Assembly (NCBI GenBank): GCA_002314145.1
Contig: DCCG01000029.1
Coordinates: 1-64,000 of the forward strand
Length of the DNA: 64,000 nt
Reading direction: 5' to 3'
Origin: Thalassolituus sp. UBA1087
Lineage (GTDB): Bacteria; Pseudomonadota; Gammaproteobacteria; Pseudomonadales; Oceanobacteraceae
The translations under genes and the position numbers were made by a program. Each line of letters begins with the position of its first letter. The stretch's first letter is position 1. This document shows, piece by piece, positions 8,376-15,896 of the stretch. The notes beneath the pieces were generated by a model. That model was given only the letters and a program-made list of their open reading frames with translations. It searched no databases and was not told the DNA's origin.

Positions 8376-9702
8376 TTTTTATTTTAATCATGATCCCGCG
8401 AATCTGCCTGATTATTCCGAAGATTGTCATCCAGTTCAGCTCTTTCACACGCACCTTCATGATCCTAACAGGCACAGCTTGGCTTCAAAGCAGTTGCTTC
8501 AAACGGTTAGAGGTCTTGGAATAAACATTGATGAGAAGGCAATTGACTTAATCACAATTGCTACTGCCGTCACTGCTGCTGACACATTCGAGCAAAGGGA
8601 AAGAGCTGAAAATGCTTGGGCAAGACAGATGCATTTGCATGTACCTGTAACTGAGGAAAGCATGTGGAGTTCTGTTGAACCAGAGCTAAGTTCACTTTTA
8701 AACTTCCTGACAGGAGACCAATGGAAGTTTACGTTTAAAAAAACAACAATGCCTATGCCTCAACCAAAAAGTAGTGTTCAGGCAAAAGCTAAGGCGAAGT
8801 CTCTCATAGGGCTAAACTCAGTCTGTCTATTTTCTGGGGGGCTGGACAGTGCTGTTGGTGCGGTAGACATTCTAAATGGTAAGTCAAGACTAAAACCTTT
8901 GCTGGTAAGTCACGCCTATAGAGGCGATGGGGCCAAACAAGAAAAGATAAAGTCATTGTTGTCCCCGCCGTTTGGGGAGTTGTCTTACTCGATATCGCCA
9001 CATATCGTGAAGAATTTGGAAGGCAAGACTGATATCAGTATGAGAGGACGGAGCTTTAACTTCCTTGCCATGGCTGTTCTTGGAGTGACAGCTCTCCGTA
9101 ACGCCAACTGTGACGACAGTATTGATACTATCATTGTCCCAGAAAATGGTTACATTTCGGTTAACCCTCCTTTAACTCGGAGACGAATCGGTAGCCATAG
9201 CACCAGGACTACTCATCCTCATTTTTTGAGTAGATTAGAGTCGCTTCTAAAAGACACTGGCTTTCATGTCAGATTCGTTAATCCTTATCAATTTAAAACA
9301 AAAGGAGAGATGCTCGCCGAATGCGTTGACCAGGCAGCGATAAAAAAAGCAGTACCTTTAAGTGTTTCGTGCAGCCATTGGCATAGGGAGCATAAGCAAT
9401 GTGGGCACTGTGTTCCGTGTCTTATTAGAAGAGCATCGGTACATCGAGCGGGTTTTAGTATTGATGCGCCATATAAAACACGTCGTTTAGATGCTCTGGT
9501 AAAAGAAAAGGAGGCAAGAGACGACCTTCAAGCAGTACAAACGGCAATAATTCGACTGAAACAAACCGGAAACTATCGATCTTGGCTTAGGAAATCAGGC
9601 CCTATTCCTCAGGATCCAGCCATTCGTGAAGAATTAGTGTCTACAATTAAGAGAGGCCTTGCTGAGGTTGAAACGTTCCTTAATGCGAGAAAAAGGCCAT
9701 GA
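8368..9702 (+). CDS. qatC: QatC, QueC-like PP-loop protein
   Basis: The 444-aa protein is related to QueC (7-cyano-7-deazaguanine synthase). The PP-loop ATP pyrophosphatase motif FSGGLDSAVGAVDIL is at about 152-166. A QueC-like zinc site appears as CSHWHREHKQCGHCVPC (about 334-350), with four Cys ligands. An N-terminal extension of ~130 residues is absent from housekeeping QueC. It presumably adenylates or modifies a substrate (nucleobase or protein) in the Qat pathway; the actual substrate is unknown. The overlaps with qatB (8 bp) and qatD (4 bp, ATGA) indicate one tightly coupled operon. Confidence 0.9.
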   Translation: MTDFYFNHDPANLPDYSEDCHPVQLFHTHLHDPNRHSLASKQLLQTVRGLGINIDEKAIDLITIATAVTAADTFEQRERAENAWARQMHLHVPVTEESMWSSVEPELSSLLNFLTGDQWKFTFKKTTMPMPQPKSSVQAKAKAKSLIGLNSVCLFSGGLDSAVGAVDILNGKSRLKPLLVSHAYRGDGAKQEKIKSLLSPPFGELSYSISPHIVKNLEGKTDISMRGRSFNFLAMAVLGVTALRNANCDDSIDTIIVPENGYISVNPPLTRRRIGSHSTRTTHPHFLSRLESLLKDTGFHVRFVNPYQFKTKGEMLAECVDQAAIKKAVPLSVSCSHWHREHKQCGHCVPCLIRRASVHRAGFSIDAPYKTRRLDALVKEKEARDDLQAVQTAIIRLKQTGNYRSWLRKSGPIPQDPAIREELVSTIKRGLAEVETFLNARKRP

Positions 9703-10427
9703 TGGACCTGCATTGTCATGTCGATTTATATCCTGACTTCGATGAGGTTTTGGACGACATACAACGTAGCAATTTTTATGTTTTATCCGTTACCACCGTC
9801 CCTTCAGCCTTTGAAGGGACGGTCAGGCTCACTGAGCGATTGAAAAATTGTAAAACAGCTTTAGGTTTACACCCTCAGTTGGCTCACCAAAGAAAAAATG
9901 AGTTGGCACTATTCGATGAATTAGCAGAAAAGACTCGCTATATCGGTGAAATTGGTCTTGATGGCTCAAAAGGGTTCAAAGAACATCTTGATGATCAACT
10001 TATAGTTTTTAATCATATTTTACGATCCTGTGAATATTATTCAAACAAGATACTGACAATTCATAGTTTAAATGCTGTCAATGACGTATTGGCATGTTTG
10101 AGAAAATATCCGAGGGCAGGAATCCCTATACTTCATTGGTTTTTAGGAACGAAATCTCAGTTAGATACTGCTGTAGAAATAGGTTGCTACTTTTCTATAG
10201 GTCCCGCAATGCTTAACTCCGCTAGAGGGAGGAAGATTATCTCGTGGCTGCCAATAAATCGAATTCTACTCGAAACAGATGGTCCGTTTGCGAAGCATAA
10301 TGGTAAAGTTCTTCTGCCTTCAGATGCTGATATGATACTCCACTACTTGTCATCAAATACTGGATCTTCTTACTTTGAAATAAAGAGCACTATACAAAAC
10401 AACTTAAGAAAAATCGTTTCCAGCTAG
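9699..10427 (+). CDS. qatD: QatD, TatD-like metal-dependent hydrolase
   Basis: This 242-aa protein is a TatD-family TIM-barrel nuclease and the last gene of the Qat operon. Metal ligands can be read in order: HCH at residues 5-7 (MMDLHCHVDLY), Glu in YIGEIGLDG, His in LTIHSLN, His in PILHWFLGT and Asp in LLETDGPF. All canonical TatD ligands appear present, so it should be an active DNase or hydrolase. The start ATG overlaps the qatC stop (ATGA). It is slightly shorter than housekeeping TatD (~260 aa). Confidence 0.9.
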   Translation: MMDLHCHVDLYPDFDEVLDDIQRSNFYVLSVTTVPSAFEGTVRLTERLKNCKTALGLHPQLAHQRKNELALFDELAEKTRYIGEIGLDGSKGFKEHLDDQLIVFNHILRSCEYYSNKILTIHSLNAVNDVLACLRKYPRAGIPILHWFLGTKSQLDTAVEIGCYFSIGPAMLNSARGRKIISWLPINRILLETDGPFAKHNGKVLLPSDADMILHYLSSNTGSSYFEIKSTIQNNLRKIVSS

Positions 10428-10576
10428 AGTTTTTTACGATTATTTCTCAGGCTTAGAATTTTAGTCGTAGACCAAGCCCGAACAGCATGTCATTGGTGGA
10501 ATCATACTTTACAACAAGAGAGTTCCACCTCACAGTTATAGCCACTCTGCTATTGTTGAGCGATCGTCGGTATGGT

Positions 10577-10595
10577 GCCATAGTTAAGCTATGGC
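10577..10595. terminator. Possible hairpin terminator after qatD
   Basis: GCCATAG (10577-10583) pairs with CTATGGC (10589-10595) around a 5-nt loop. It lies in the 234-bp gap between the convergent qatD and the minus-strand AlpA-like gene. No strong T-run follows, so the terminator call is tentative. No gene is seen in the rest of the gap. Confidence 0.3.
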
Positions 10596-10661
10596 GCATT
10601 TAATAAACGTCAGCTTCATGCTCCCAGCAGCCTCGAGGTCGACATTTTATTAATGCCCGCA

Positions 10662-10904
10662 TCAGGCCCCTTGTTGCTCAATCCAGGCCAACAGATCCGA
10701 TAACCGCCACGCCACCGAGTTGCAGCCTAGCTTGAGCCGTGCCGGAGCCGCTCGCTTTCGTTCCAAGGTCCACCACTGAGTTCGGCTGACGCCGGTAATC
10801 GCGCGGCGATCCCCCTCCCGGACCAGTCGCTCACACTGTCCAGAACGAGCCAGAAGCTTGGTGCGCACCTCTTCCGAAGGCGGACTGAAGGTTTTATCAA
10901 TCAT
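10662..10904 (-). CDS. AlpA-like DNA-binding protein
   Basis: The 80-aa helix-turn-helix protein has the AlpA/excisionase-like pattern: ITGVSRTQWWTLERK (recognition helix region), then ARLKLGCNSVAWRLSDLLAWIEQQ. AlpA-type proteins regulate integrase genes or act as excision factors (recombination directionality factors). It overlaps the 3' end of the DUF927 gene by 8 bp and ends a three-gene minus-strand operon (AlpA, DUF927, AlpA). It is a candidate excision factor for the island, but that is inferred from family and context. Confidence 0.75.
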   Translation of the reverse strand: MIDKTFSPPSEEVRTKLLARSGQCERLVREGDRRAITGVSRTQWWTLERKRAAPARLKLGCNSVAWRLSDLLAWIEQQGA

Positions 10905-12636
10905 CCTCCTCTACCCCCGAATCACCAGTGGGAATAGTGGGAAACTGGGAAAGTCCATCTCCATCCGGTAGCGCTTCCCAATACGCCTTGATGCGATCAG
11001 GCCACAGGGCGAAAAAACGCTCCGATCGATCCCGCAGCTTGATTTTCATGGTGCCACGGCTCTGCTCATTGGTTTCCATGAAATCTCTCTGGATAAGCGG
11101 CTCAATTTCCCGAGTGTATCGACTACGAAGGCCAAGCTCCTTGATCAGAGTATTTTTGGGTATCAGCCACTGCGTCTCACCGGCCACTTTGCGTCGCAGA
11201 CCAATTGCTCTTCCGTAATCCCCCCGCTCTATGTCAACGAGGCGGTGATTCCATTTGTAAATCGCATCGCGAAGGCGAGCCAAAATGCGGTGCTCCTCCG
11301 AATTGAAGATGTGACCTCGGCTCCGAAGCCAGGCTCCAACTGCTTGGTGTACCGCTCGAACTGACTCCGCTTCCGACCAGGGGAGTAGATAGTTCCGGCA
11401 GGCTAGGCACAGAGCAGCGGTGATCAGTGCGAACCGCCTGATCACCCGGAGGACTTGCGAAGCCATATGAGAGGTCTTCCATTGGTCCGTCAACCGGGCG
11501 ACCTCATTCTGGATATAGCCGGGCAAGTCATCCACATCTTCTGTGAGACGCTCAAGCCAGTGCCGGAACAGCGTGCCATGGTAGTGCCTGGTGCGGCTTT
11601 TCAACGCGTCCACGAACTCCTGGGGGCTGCTGAAGCCATGCACCTCGTCAAAGGCTCCAAATTTTCCAAAAACGGGGATCTCGACAAGACGATTCTCTTG
11701 GCCGGCTTTAACCGACTTTCCTATATCCTGAAACACTTCCGACAGCCATACCTCACCAGTACTTAACGCCAGCGTTCGCCAGTGCGTTTGTTCAGCAAGA
11801 TCCCCTGAGATATTCGCACGCAGCTTACTGGCACCGGTCATTATGTGATACGTCGCCACATCGACATCTTCCGGCCGAGCCAGGCCAATCTCGTCCAACG
11901 CTAACAACATGTCGTTGTGCTCAGCAGCGACGGCTGCCAAGCCATTGGCAGTCGCTACCCAGTTCCTCACGAACGTTGGTGCTCCACAAACACTCGCGGC
12001 CACCTGCAGCAACGTCGTTTTCCCGGTGGAGCTATTACCAACCAAGTGAAAGGCCCCATTTTCAAGCTCCGCATGCTTTAGCAGGGGCGCCGCGAGTGCC
12101 ACCCCGACGCTGAGGATCGCCAGCGGGTTGCCGCCACAGAGCTTCCCCACTTGATTCTGCCAGTCTTGAAGAGACCCGCTTTCCTGGAGCAACGGTGAGG
12201 TCGATAGCTGCCCTACAAAGTGGTGCTGCTCATCCGCCTGACCTGCCGTCCAGCTGCTCGTCGCGAAAATAGGCCCATGCCAGCCGCTGCGGTCGACGGT
12301 TGTGGCCGGAGGCGCCTTTGCCATTTCCTCCAGCAAATACCGCTGCAGTCGTGTCCAGCTAATATTGCCGGGTTCGAGGGGATAGCCGGTGTCCACCAAC
12401 AGCTCTCGTATCTGACGAGCGTTATCACCGTTCAGAGTCCTCGCATACACCACCTCGCGCAGCAGGACGTTGTCCATATTTTTCCACTGCAGCAGCGCGC
12501 CGTGGCCGTGTTTTTTATTGGAGAGGCGGGTTCGGGCAACAACCTCTATCCACCCGCCAACCCTCTGCCACTCTTCAGAGCTGTAGCAGTACAGCCCTGA
12601 GTCTCTCAATTGATATTTCATTCGCGCCTCCGTCAC
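10897..12636 (-). CDS. DUF927 domain P-loop ATPase
   Basis: This 579-aa protein has a DUF927 domain (helicase/primase-like ATPase found in phages and integrative elements). Walker A is HLVGNSSTGKTTLLQVAA (about residue 200) and the Walker B-like motif is MLLALDEIGLA. The N-terminal ~150 residues contain WIEVVARTRLSNKKHGHGALL, typical of the family. The C-terminus has a winged-helix-like region (LIKELGLRSRYTREIEPL) and an acidic tail. A role in element replication or maintenance is likely by analogy. It overlaps both flanking AlpA-like genes, which shows one transcript. Confidence 0.85.
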   Translation of the reverse strand: MTEARMKYQLRDSGLYCYSSEEWQRVGGWIEVVARTRLSNKKHGHGALLQWKNMDNVLLREVVYARTLNGDNARQIRELLVDTGYPLEPGNISWTRLQRYLLEEMAKAPPATTVDRSGWHGPIFATSSWTAGQADEQHHFVGQLSTSPLLQESGSLQDWQNQVGKLCGGNPLAILSVGVALAAPLLKHAELENGAFHLVGNSSTGKTTLLQVAASVCGAPTFVRNWVATANGLAAVAAEHNDMLLALDEIGLARPEDVDVATYHIMTGASKLRANISGDLAEQTHWRTLALSTGEVWLSEVFQDIGKSVKAGQENRLVEIPVFGKFGAFDEVHGFSSPQEFVDALKSRTRHYHGTLFRHWLERLTEDVDDLPGYIQNEVARLTDQWKTSHMASQVLRVIRRFALITAALCLACRNYLLPWSEAESVRAVHQAVGAWLRSRGHIFNSEEHRILARLRDAIYKWNHRLVDIERGDYGRAIGLRRKVAGETQWLIPKNTLIKELGLRSRYTREIEPLIQRDFMETNEQSRGTMKIKLRDRSERFFALWPDRIKAYWEALPDGDGLSQFPTIPTGDSGVEEDD

Positions 12637-12833
12637 AGCCGGTCTAGCCAGTCACGAACATCCTGAATCCGGAACCTGACGGCCCTTCCTTGCGGGCTTG
12701 GCTTTATGGGGGCAGGGAAACGACCGGCTTTCACGTACCGTCGAAGCGTGGCTTGCGAAAGCTGGGTGACGGCACAAACCTCTTCATAGGTGAGCAAACG
12801 CTCGTTCGTCTCGTTGAAATACTGTCGTTGCAT
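12633..12833 (-). CDS. AlpA family phage regulatory protein
   Basis: This is a 66-aa MerR/excisionase-type HTH protein: LLTYEEVCAVTQLSQATLRR, then YVKAGRFPAPIKPS and VRFRIQDVRDWLDRL. This is the standard AlpA/Cox pattern. It is the first gene of the AlpA-DUF927-AlpA operon, with start ATG 12833 preceded by CAGGAG. It is divergent from the small gene at 12874, and a 9-bp inverted repeat between them may be its operator. It could regulate int or act in excision. Confidence 0.85.
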   Translation of the reverse strand: MQRQYFNETNERLLTYEEVCAVTQLSQATLRRYVKAGRFPAPIKPSPQGRAVRFRIQDVRDWLDRL

Positions 12834-12837
12834 AATC

Positions 12838-12870
12838 CACTCCTGATTCGTTGTTTAACGGTCAGGAGTG
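12838..12870. promoter_or_regulatory. Inverted repeat between divergent small genes
   Basis: CACTCCTGA (12838-12846) is repeated inverted as TCAGGAGTG (12862-12870), a perfect 9-bp dyad with a 15-nt spacer. Each arm also contains the Shine-Dalgarno of the gene it faces (AlpA on the minus strand, a 32-aa gene on the plus strand), so the dyad may be a binding site, or simply two similar ribosome sites. Confidence 0.4.
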
Positions 12871-12873
12871 ATT

Positions 12874-12972
12874 ATGAATAGTCCTGAATTCACACCAGAA
12901 CCGTGGAATTGGCCAATTTGGGCGCAAAGAGAAAAAGATATTAAAACGCTGAATTTAAAGGATAAATTTTAG
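12874..12972 (+). CDS. Putative 32-aa peptide
   Basis: A short reading frame with a good ribosome site: AGGAG about 5 nt before ATG 12874. The peptide starts MNSPEFTPEPWNWPIWAQRE and ends LNLKDKF. It is Trp/Pro-rich in the middle and Lys-rich at the end. I know no homologue. It is divergent from the AlpA gene by 40 bp. It could be a real small protein or a leader peptide; sequence alone cannot decide. Confidence 0.4.
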   Translation: MNSPEFTPEPWNWPIWAQREKDIKTLNLKDKF

Positions 12973-13572
12973 GGTTTAGGCGCTTTCTATGTGGCGGCCA
13001 TCGGTTTTTGGATAAATTCTGGCGAAAATGTGAACAGTCTCCGCTAGCCGCCATCATCACGGCATCATTTTATGAAGCGGTAACTCCCGCTGACTTTCAC
13101 ATGTGAAAGTCAATGCTGGACGTGATCAAAACAGCCTCTCAAAAAGCCTTGTCGAGACCCTGTTATTTCACGGGACGTGCCCGCATCACACCGGGGCTCC
13201 AAAAGGTCTCTTTCAAGCCCCTTGTAAGTGCCTCGAGGAAGCGGTGGGAATTGTTGTAGCGACGACAGTCAGTCCGGTTCCATCAAGCCTCCGGATACCG
13301 GTGTTGTCACTGAGGTGGGAGGCCAGGGTCCCAAATGAATAATGGAACGCGGATCCTTCAGCCCATGCGAGCTATTTCATGGCGCGCGGGAGCGCAGCGG
13401 CAAAGTCCCAAATCAGATAGTTACGTGGACAGGAATTGGAAAGGTCCCATGGCTTGGAGGAAGGAATCTGCCTCCGCCCCCGCCTTTGTGTCCAAAAAGG
13501 ACAAAAGCACATGGCAGCTCAAAGCACTCGACGGATTACGATTGTTGGCAAATCCATAGCGAGGAGCCAGCC
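12973..13572. other. 600-bp non-coding region, candidate oriT
   Basis: No convincing gene: the small frames here lack ribosome sites and overlap one another. The region holds a 22-bp perfect palindrome (13091-13112), a repeated GTCCCAAAT (about 13328 and 13404), and a GTCC-AAAAA-GGAC hairpin near 13490. It lies directly upstream of the MobI-like gene. In SXT/R391 elements mobI sits beside oriT, so an origin of transfer is a reasonable inference; no nick site can be identified by eye. Confidence 0.4.
13091..13112. repeat. 22-bp perfect palindrome
   Basis: The half-site TGACTTTCACA is followed immediately by its exact reverse complement TGTGAAAGTCA, giving full dyad symmetry over 22 bp with no spacer. 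This suggests a dimeric protein binding site (regulator or relaxosome protein) rather than a terminator, as there is no loop or T-run. Confidence 0.6.
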
Positions 13573-14175
13573 ATGAGCAAACGAATGACTCACCAGGAAA
13601 TCTGCGAAGAGTGGGAGTCGGTCAGCCGAGCCCAAAATTTGGACCATCGTCGCGGCACCGAAGCCGCCATCAGGCAGTGCCGCCAATTTCTGGCCGCGAT
13701 TCAGCAACAAGCAGACGTGGAGCAAGCCAGATATCGCTATCTGGCGCAGCGGCTCTGTGATCACTTCTGGTCCCACAACGTCGCGCATCGTACCGACCAG
13801 ACACCCGGCTATCCCGGGCACTTCGGCTGCCGCGTCCGACTCCGGAAAAGAAAGCTGGAGTTGTCCTGGTACTACAATCGCTTTGTACCGAAGAAGGGTA
13901 GTGAAGGCCGCTCGGTGTTCAGTGAATACATCCGCAAAGAAGGTCAGTATCGCTACCACAAACCGGCCTTCACGCGGGCCCAGGATTGGGAGCAACCGCT
14001 CATCATGGAGACTGAGACCGGTTTTGAGATGTTGCGAAGGCTCAATGCCAACCAGGCGGAGCTTTGTCGAATCGTGCGGAAAAGCGAGCGCCTTCTGAAA
14101 GATCTAGAGGACCACCTCCGTGGACTGAAGGAAGCTACCAGCGTGAGTTCAAGCCGCTCCAGCGAGGAGAGATGA
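13573..14175 (+). CDS. MobI-like conjugative mobilization protein
   Basis: The 200-aa protein starts at ATG 13573 with GAGGAG at 13561-13566 (6-nt spacing); the longer frame from 13342 lacks a ribosome site. The central pattern (KLELSWYYNRFV, then QYRYHKPAF, DWEQPLIMETETGFEMLRR) and the helical C-terminus (LCRIVRKSERLLKDLEDHL) resemble MobI(A/C) proteins, which in SXT-type elements are needed for transfer from oriT. The assignment is from memory of the family pattern. With no relaxase visible, it would have to recruit machinery from another element. Confidence 0.55.
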   Translation: MSKRMTHQEICEEWESVSRAQNLDHRRGTEAAIRQCRQFLAAIQQQADVEQARYRYLAQRLCDHFWSHNVAHRTDQTPGYPGHFGCRVRLRKRKLELSWYYNRFVPKKGSEGRSVFSEYIRKEGQYRYHKPAFTRAQDWEQPLIMETETGFEMLRRLNANQAELCRIVRKSERLLKDLEDHLRGLKEATSVSSSRSSEER

Positions 14176-14304
14176 GGGCTTTTGGCGGTAAAAGGCCTGT
14201 CGTTCACACCGCAGGTGTTGATTGTGTGGGGCTATTGATGGGGTCGCCCAGATTTTACATGGCTATATGCGCCGTTCTTTGCTGGTCTATCCGGGTCAAA
14301 TCGG

Positions 14305-14344
14305 TTGAATGCGGCGTGGTACCTCTATATATTGATCAGTCAAT
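14305..14344 (+). promoter_or_regulatory. Predicted sigma70 promoter and operator of the BREX operon
   Basis: TTGAAT (14305-14310), a 17-bp spacer, and TATATT (14328-14333) form a near-consensus promoter 90 bp before the regulator gene. An inverted repeat ATTGA-TCAG-TCAAT (14331-14344) overlaps the -10 and could be the binding site of the regulator encoded first in the operon. Confidence 0.55.
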
Positions 14345-14424
14345 CTAGTGTAGGGCTGCTCCGCCCACGAAACCATGCCGCCTCAGATGAGGCGGCAACA
14401 CCATCGCCCATAGGAAGCGAAAAC

Positions 14425-14634
14425 ATGGCCGAGATGGAAGATCGCTGGTTATCCGTAGACGAAATAGGCAAGCACCTCGGTGTCAGCAATGACACCGTGT
14501 ACCGCTGGATCGACAAGCACTCAATGCCCGCCCACCGCATGGGGCGATTTTGGAAGTTCAAAAAAGTCGAAGTAGATGAGTGGGTCAAGGGCGGAGGAGC
14601 CGCCGAGACGAGCAAAGGTGAGCGTTCCGAATGA
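14425..14634 (+). CDS. Excisionase-family HTH regulator of BREX
   Basis: This 69-aa MerR/excisionase-like DNA-binding protein has LSVDEIGKHLGVSNDTVYRW, then IDKHSMPAHRMGRFWKFKK and VDEWVKGG. Its AGGAA ribosome site is about 8 nt before ATG 14425; the frame extends upstream to 14305 but that part overlaps the promoter. It overlaps brxA by 4 bp (ATGA), so it is the first gene of the BREX operon. By position it probably controls BREX expression. It differs from the WYL-domain BrxR seen in other BREX loci. Confidence 0.85.
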   Translation: MAEMEDRWLSVDEIGKHLGVSNDTVYRWIDKHSMPAHRMGRFWKFKKVEVDEWVKGGGAAETSKGERSE

Positions 14635-15245
14635 CCCAAGGCCGGTATCGCATCTCCTTCACGTCCGGCAGCCTGTATCACCGCGAATCGGTGAAGCTGG
14701 CCGAGCTGTACCTGTCGCTCCGTGACTGGGATGAGGTGCGGACTCAAGCTCTACATGACAACCTTCTACAGGCCAGAACGGAAAGCACGGCAAAGCGCAC
14801 CTGTAGAGAGGCGGTTGCACGCCTGAAGACGTTGACCGAGAGCGAACTGACTTTCCTGGCCGAGGCAAACCACCAGGACCAGGCACATCTCCTGTGGGTT
14901 TCCGTGTGCCGCCTTTATCGCTTTATAGCGGACTTCGCGGTGGAAGTGCTACACGAACGGTTTGTAGCGATGAAGTTGGATCTCAGCTTTGAGGATTTCG
15001 ACGCCTTCTATAACCGTAAATCGGAATGGCATGACGAACTGGATAATGCCAGCGCCTCAACGCGCGATAAATTGCGGCAGGTCCTGTTCAGAATGATGCG
15101 GGAGGTAGGGTTGTTAGCTAAAGACAAAACCATAAACGCAATACTGCTAAGCCCCAGGCTGGTTGAGTTGCTGCGTCAGAACAATCCTGACGAGTTTTTT
15201 TACTTCCCAGTCTATGAATCCGATATCAGGGGGATGTCAGCTTGA
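14631..15245 (+). CDS. brxA: BREX protein BrxA (DUF1819)
   Basis: This 204-aa BrxA protein is in the DUF1819 family, with a helical winged-helix-like fold and an N-terminus (RYRISFTSGSLYHRESVKLA) typical of the family. BrxA is a small conserved component of type I BREX and has been reported to bind DNA in other systems. It lies between the HTH regulator (4-bp overlap) and brxB (4-bp overlap), the standard type I gene order. No catalytic residues are expected or seen. Confidence 0.93.
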   Translation: MTQGRYRISFTSGSLYHRESVKLAELYLSLRDWDEVRTQALHDNLLQARTESTAKRTCREAVARLKTLTESELTFLAEANHQDQAHLLWVSVCRLYRFIADFAVEVLHERFVAMKLDLSFEDFDAFYNRKSEWHDELDNASASTRDKLRQVLFRMMREVGLLAKDKTINAILLSPRLVELLRQNNPDEFFYFPVYESDIRGMSA

Positions 15246-15853
15246 GAAAGGACATTGCCAAAATGCCGATGCAGGAGCGACTACAGCACCTGTTCAGCGT
15301 GGTTTCCGGCCAGCGATTCCTGAACAAACAGGGGCTGGGTAATGAAGTGCCTTTCTTCATCTGCCCCTACCGGCCTGAAGAAGCGGTCGAGATGGAGCGT
15401 CTTCAGCGGCAGTTGGTTAACCGGCTGGAGCAGGCGGGCATTCGGATTCTGAGCATCAACCTGTACGACCTGGCCGTCGATATTTTGAAAGAAAGAGACA
15501 TCTGGGAGCAGGTGTTGGAGCTCGAGCCCACAGTCTCAAAGGATCAGCTGAAAGAGCTGCTACAGGGAGTGCTGGACCCGGAAGCCCATTTGGTGCCCGC
15601 TATTGCGGCAAAACTCCAGTCCGTTGAGTTTGACGTGCTGTTTCTCTCAGGGGTGGGCGAGGTCTTCCCCTACATACGCTCCCATAACGTGCTCAACAAC
15701 TTGCAGAGCACCGCCAAAGACCAGCCAACGGTGATGTTCTTCCCGGGCTCCTATACCCACTCGCTGGAAACCGGGGCATCGCTGGATCTGTTCGGCAGGT
15801 TGCATGACGACAAGTACTACCGTGCGTTCAACATCTTTCATTACGAAGCCTGA
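15242..15853 (+). CDS. brxB: BREX protein BrxB (DUF1788)
   Basis: This 203-aa BrxB protein is in the DUF1788 family: LGNEVPFFICPYRPEEAVEM, then LDPEAHLVPAIAAKLQS and VLFLSGVGEVFPYIRSHNVL, with VMFFPGSY near the end. It is an essential BREX component of unclear function. The start may be TTG 15242, overlapping the brxA stop, or ATG 15263 (MPMQERLQHL), which has AAAGGA upstream; both keep the conserved domain. Directly followed by brxC after 43 bp. Confidence 0.93.
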   Translation: MRKDIAKMPMQERLQHLFSVVSGQRFLNKQGLGNEVPFFICPYRPEEAVEMERLQRQLVNRLEQAGIRILSINLYDLAVDILKERDIWEQVLELEPTVSKDQLKELLQGVLDPEAHLVPAIAAKLQSVEFDVLFLSGVGEVFPYIRSHNVLNNLQSTAKDQPTVMFFPGSYTHSLETGASLDLFGRLHDDKYYRAFNIFHYEA

Positions 15854-15896
15854 GCGGACGATACGATTCGAGGCGTAATCATTAAGGGAAAGTACA

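Noticed and set aside
13103..13572. Several overlapping short reading frames before the MobI-like gene
   Set aside because: No ribosome sites, no conserved motifs, and they overlap each other in different frames; treated as non-coding.
14331..14344. TGATCA palindrome as a possible restriction or methylation mark of BREX
   Set aside because: A 6-bp palindrome is too common, and BREX methylates non-palindromic sites; it is better treated as part of the promoter dyad.
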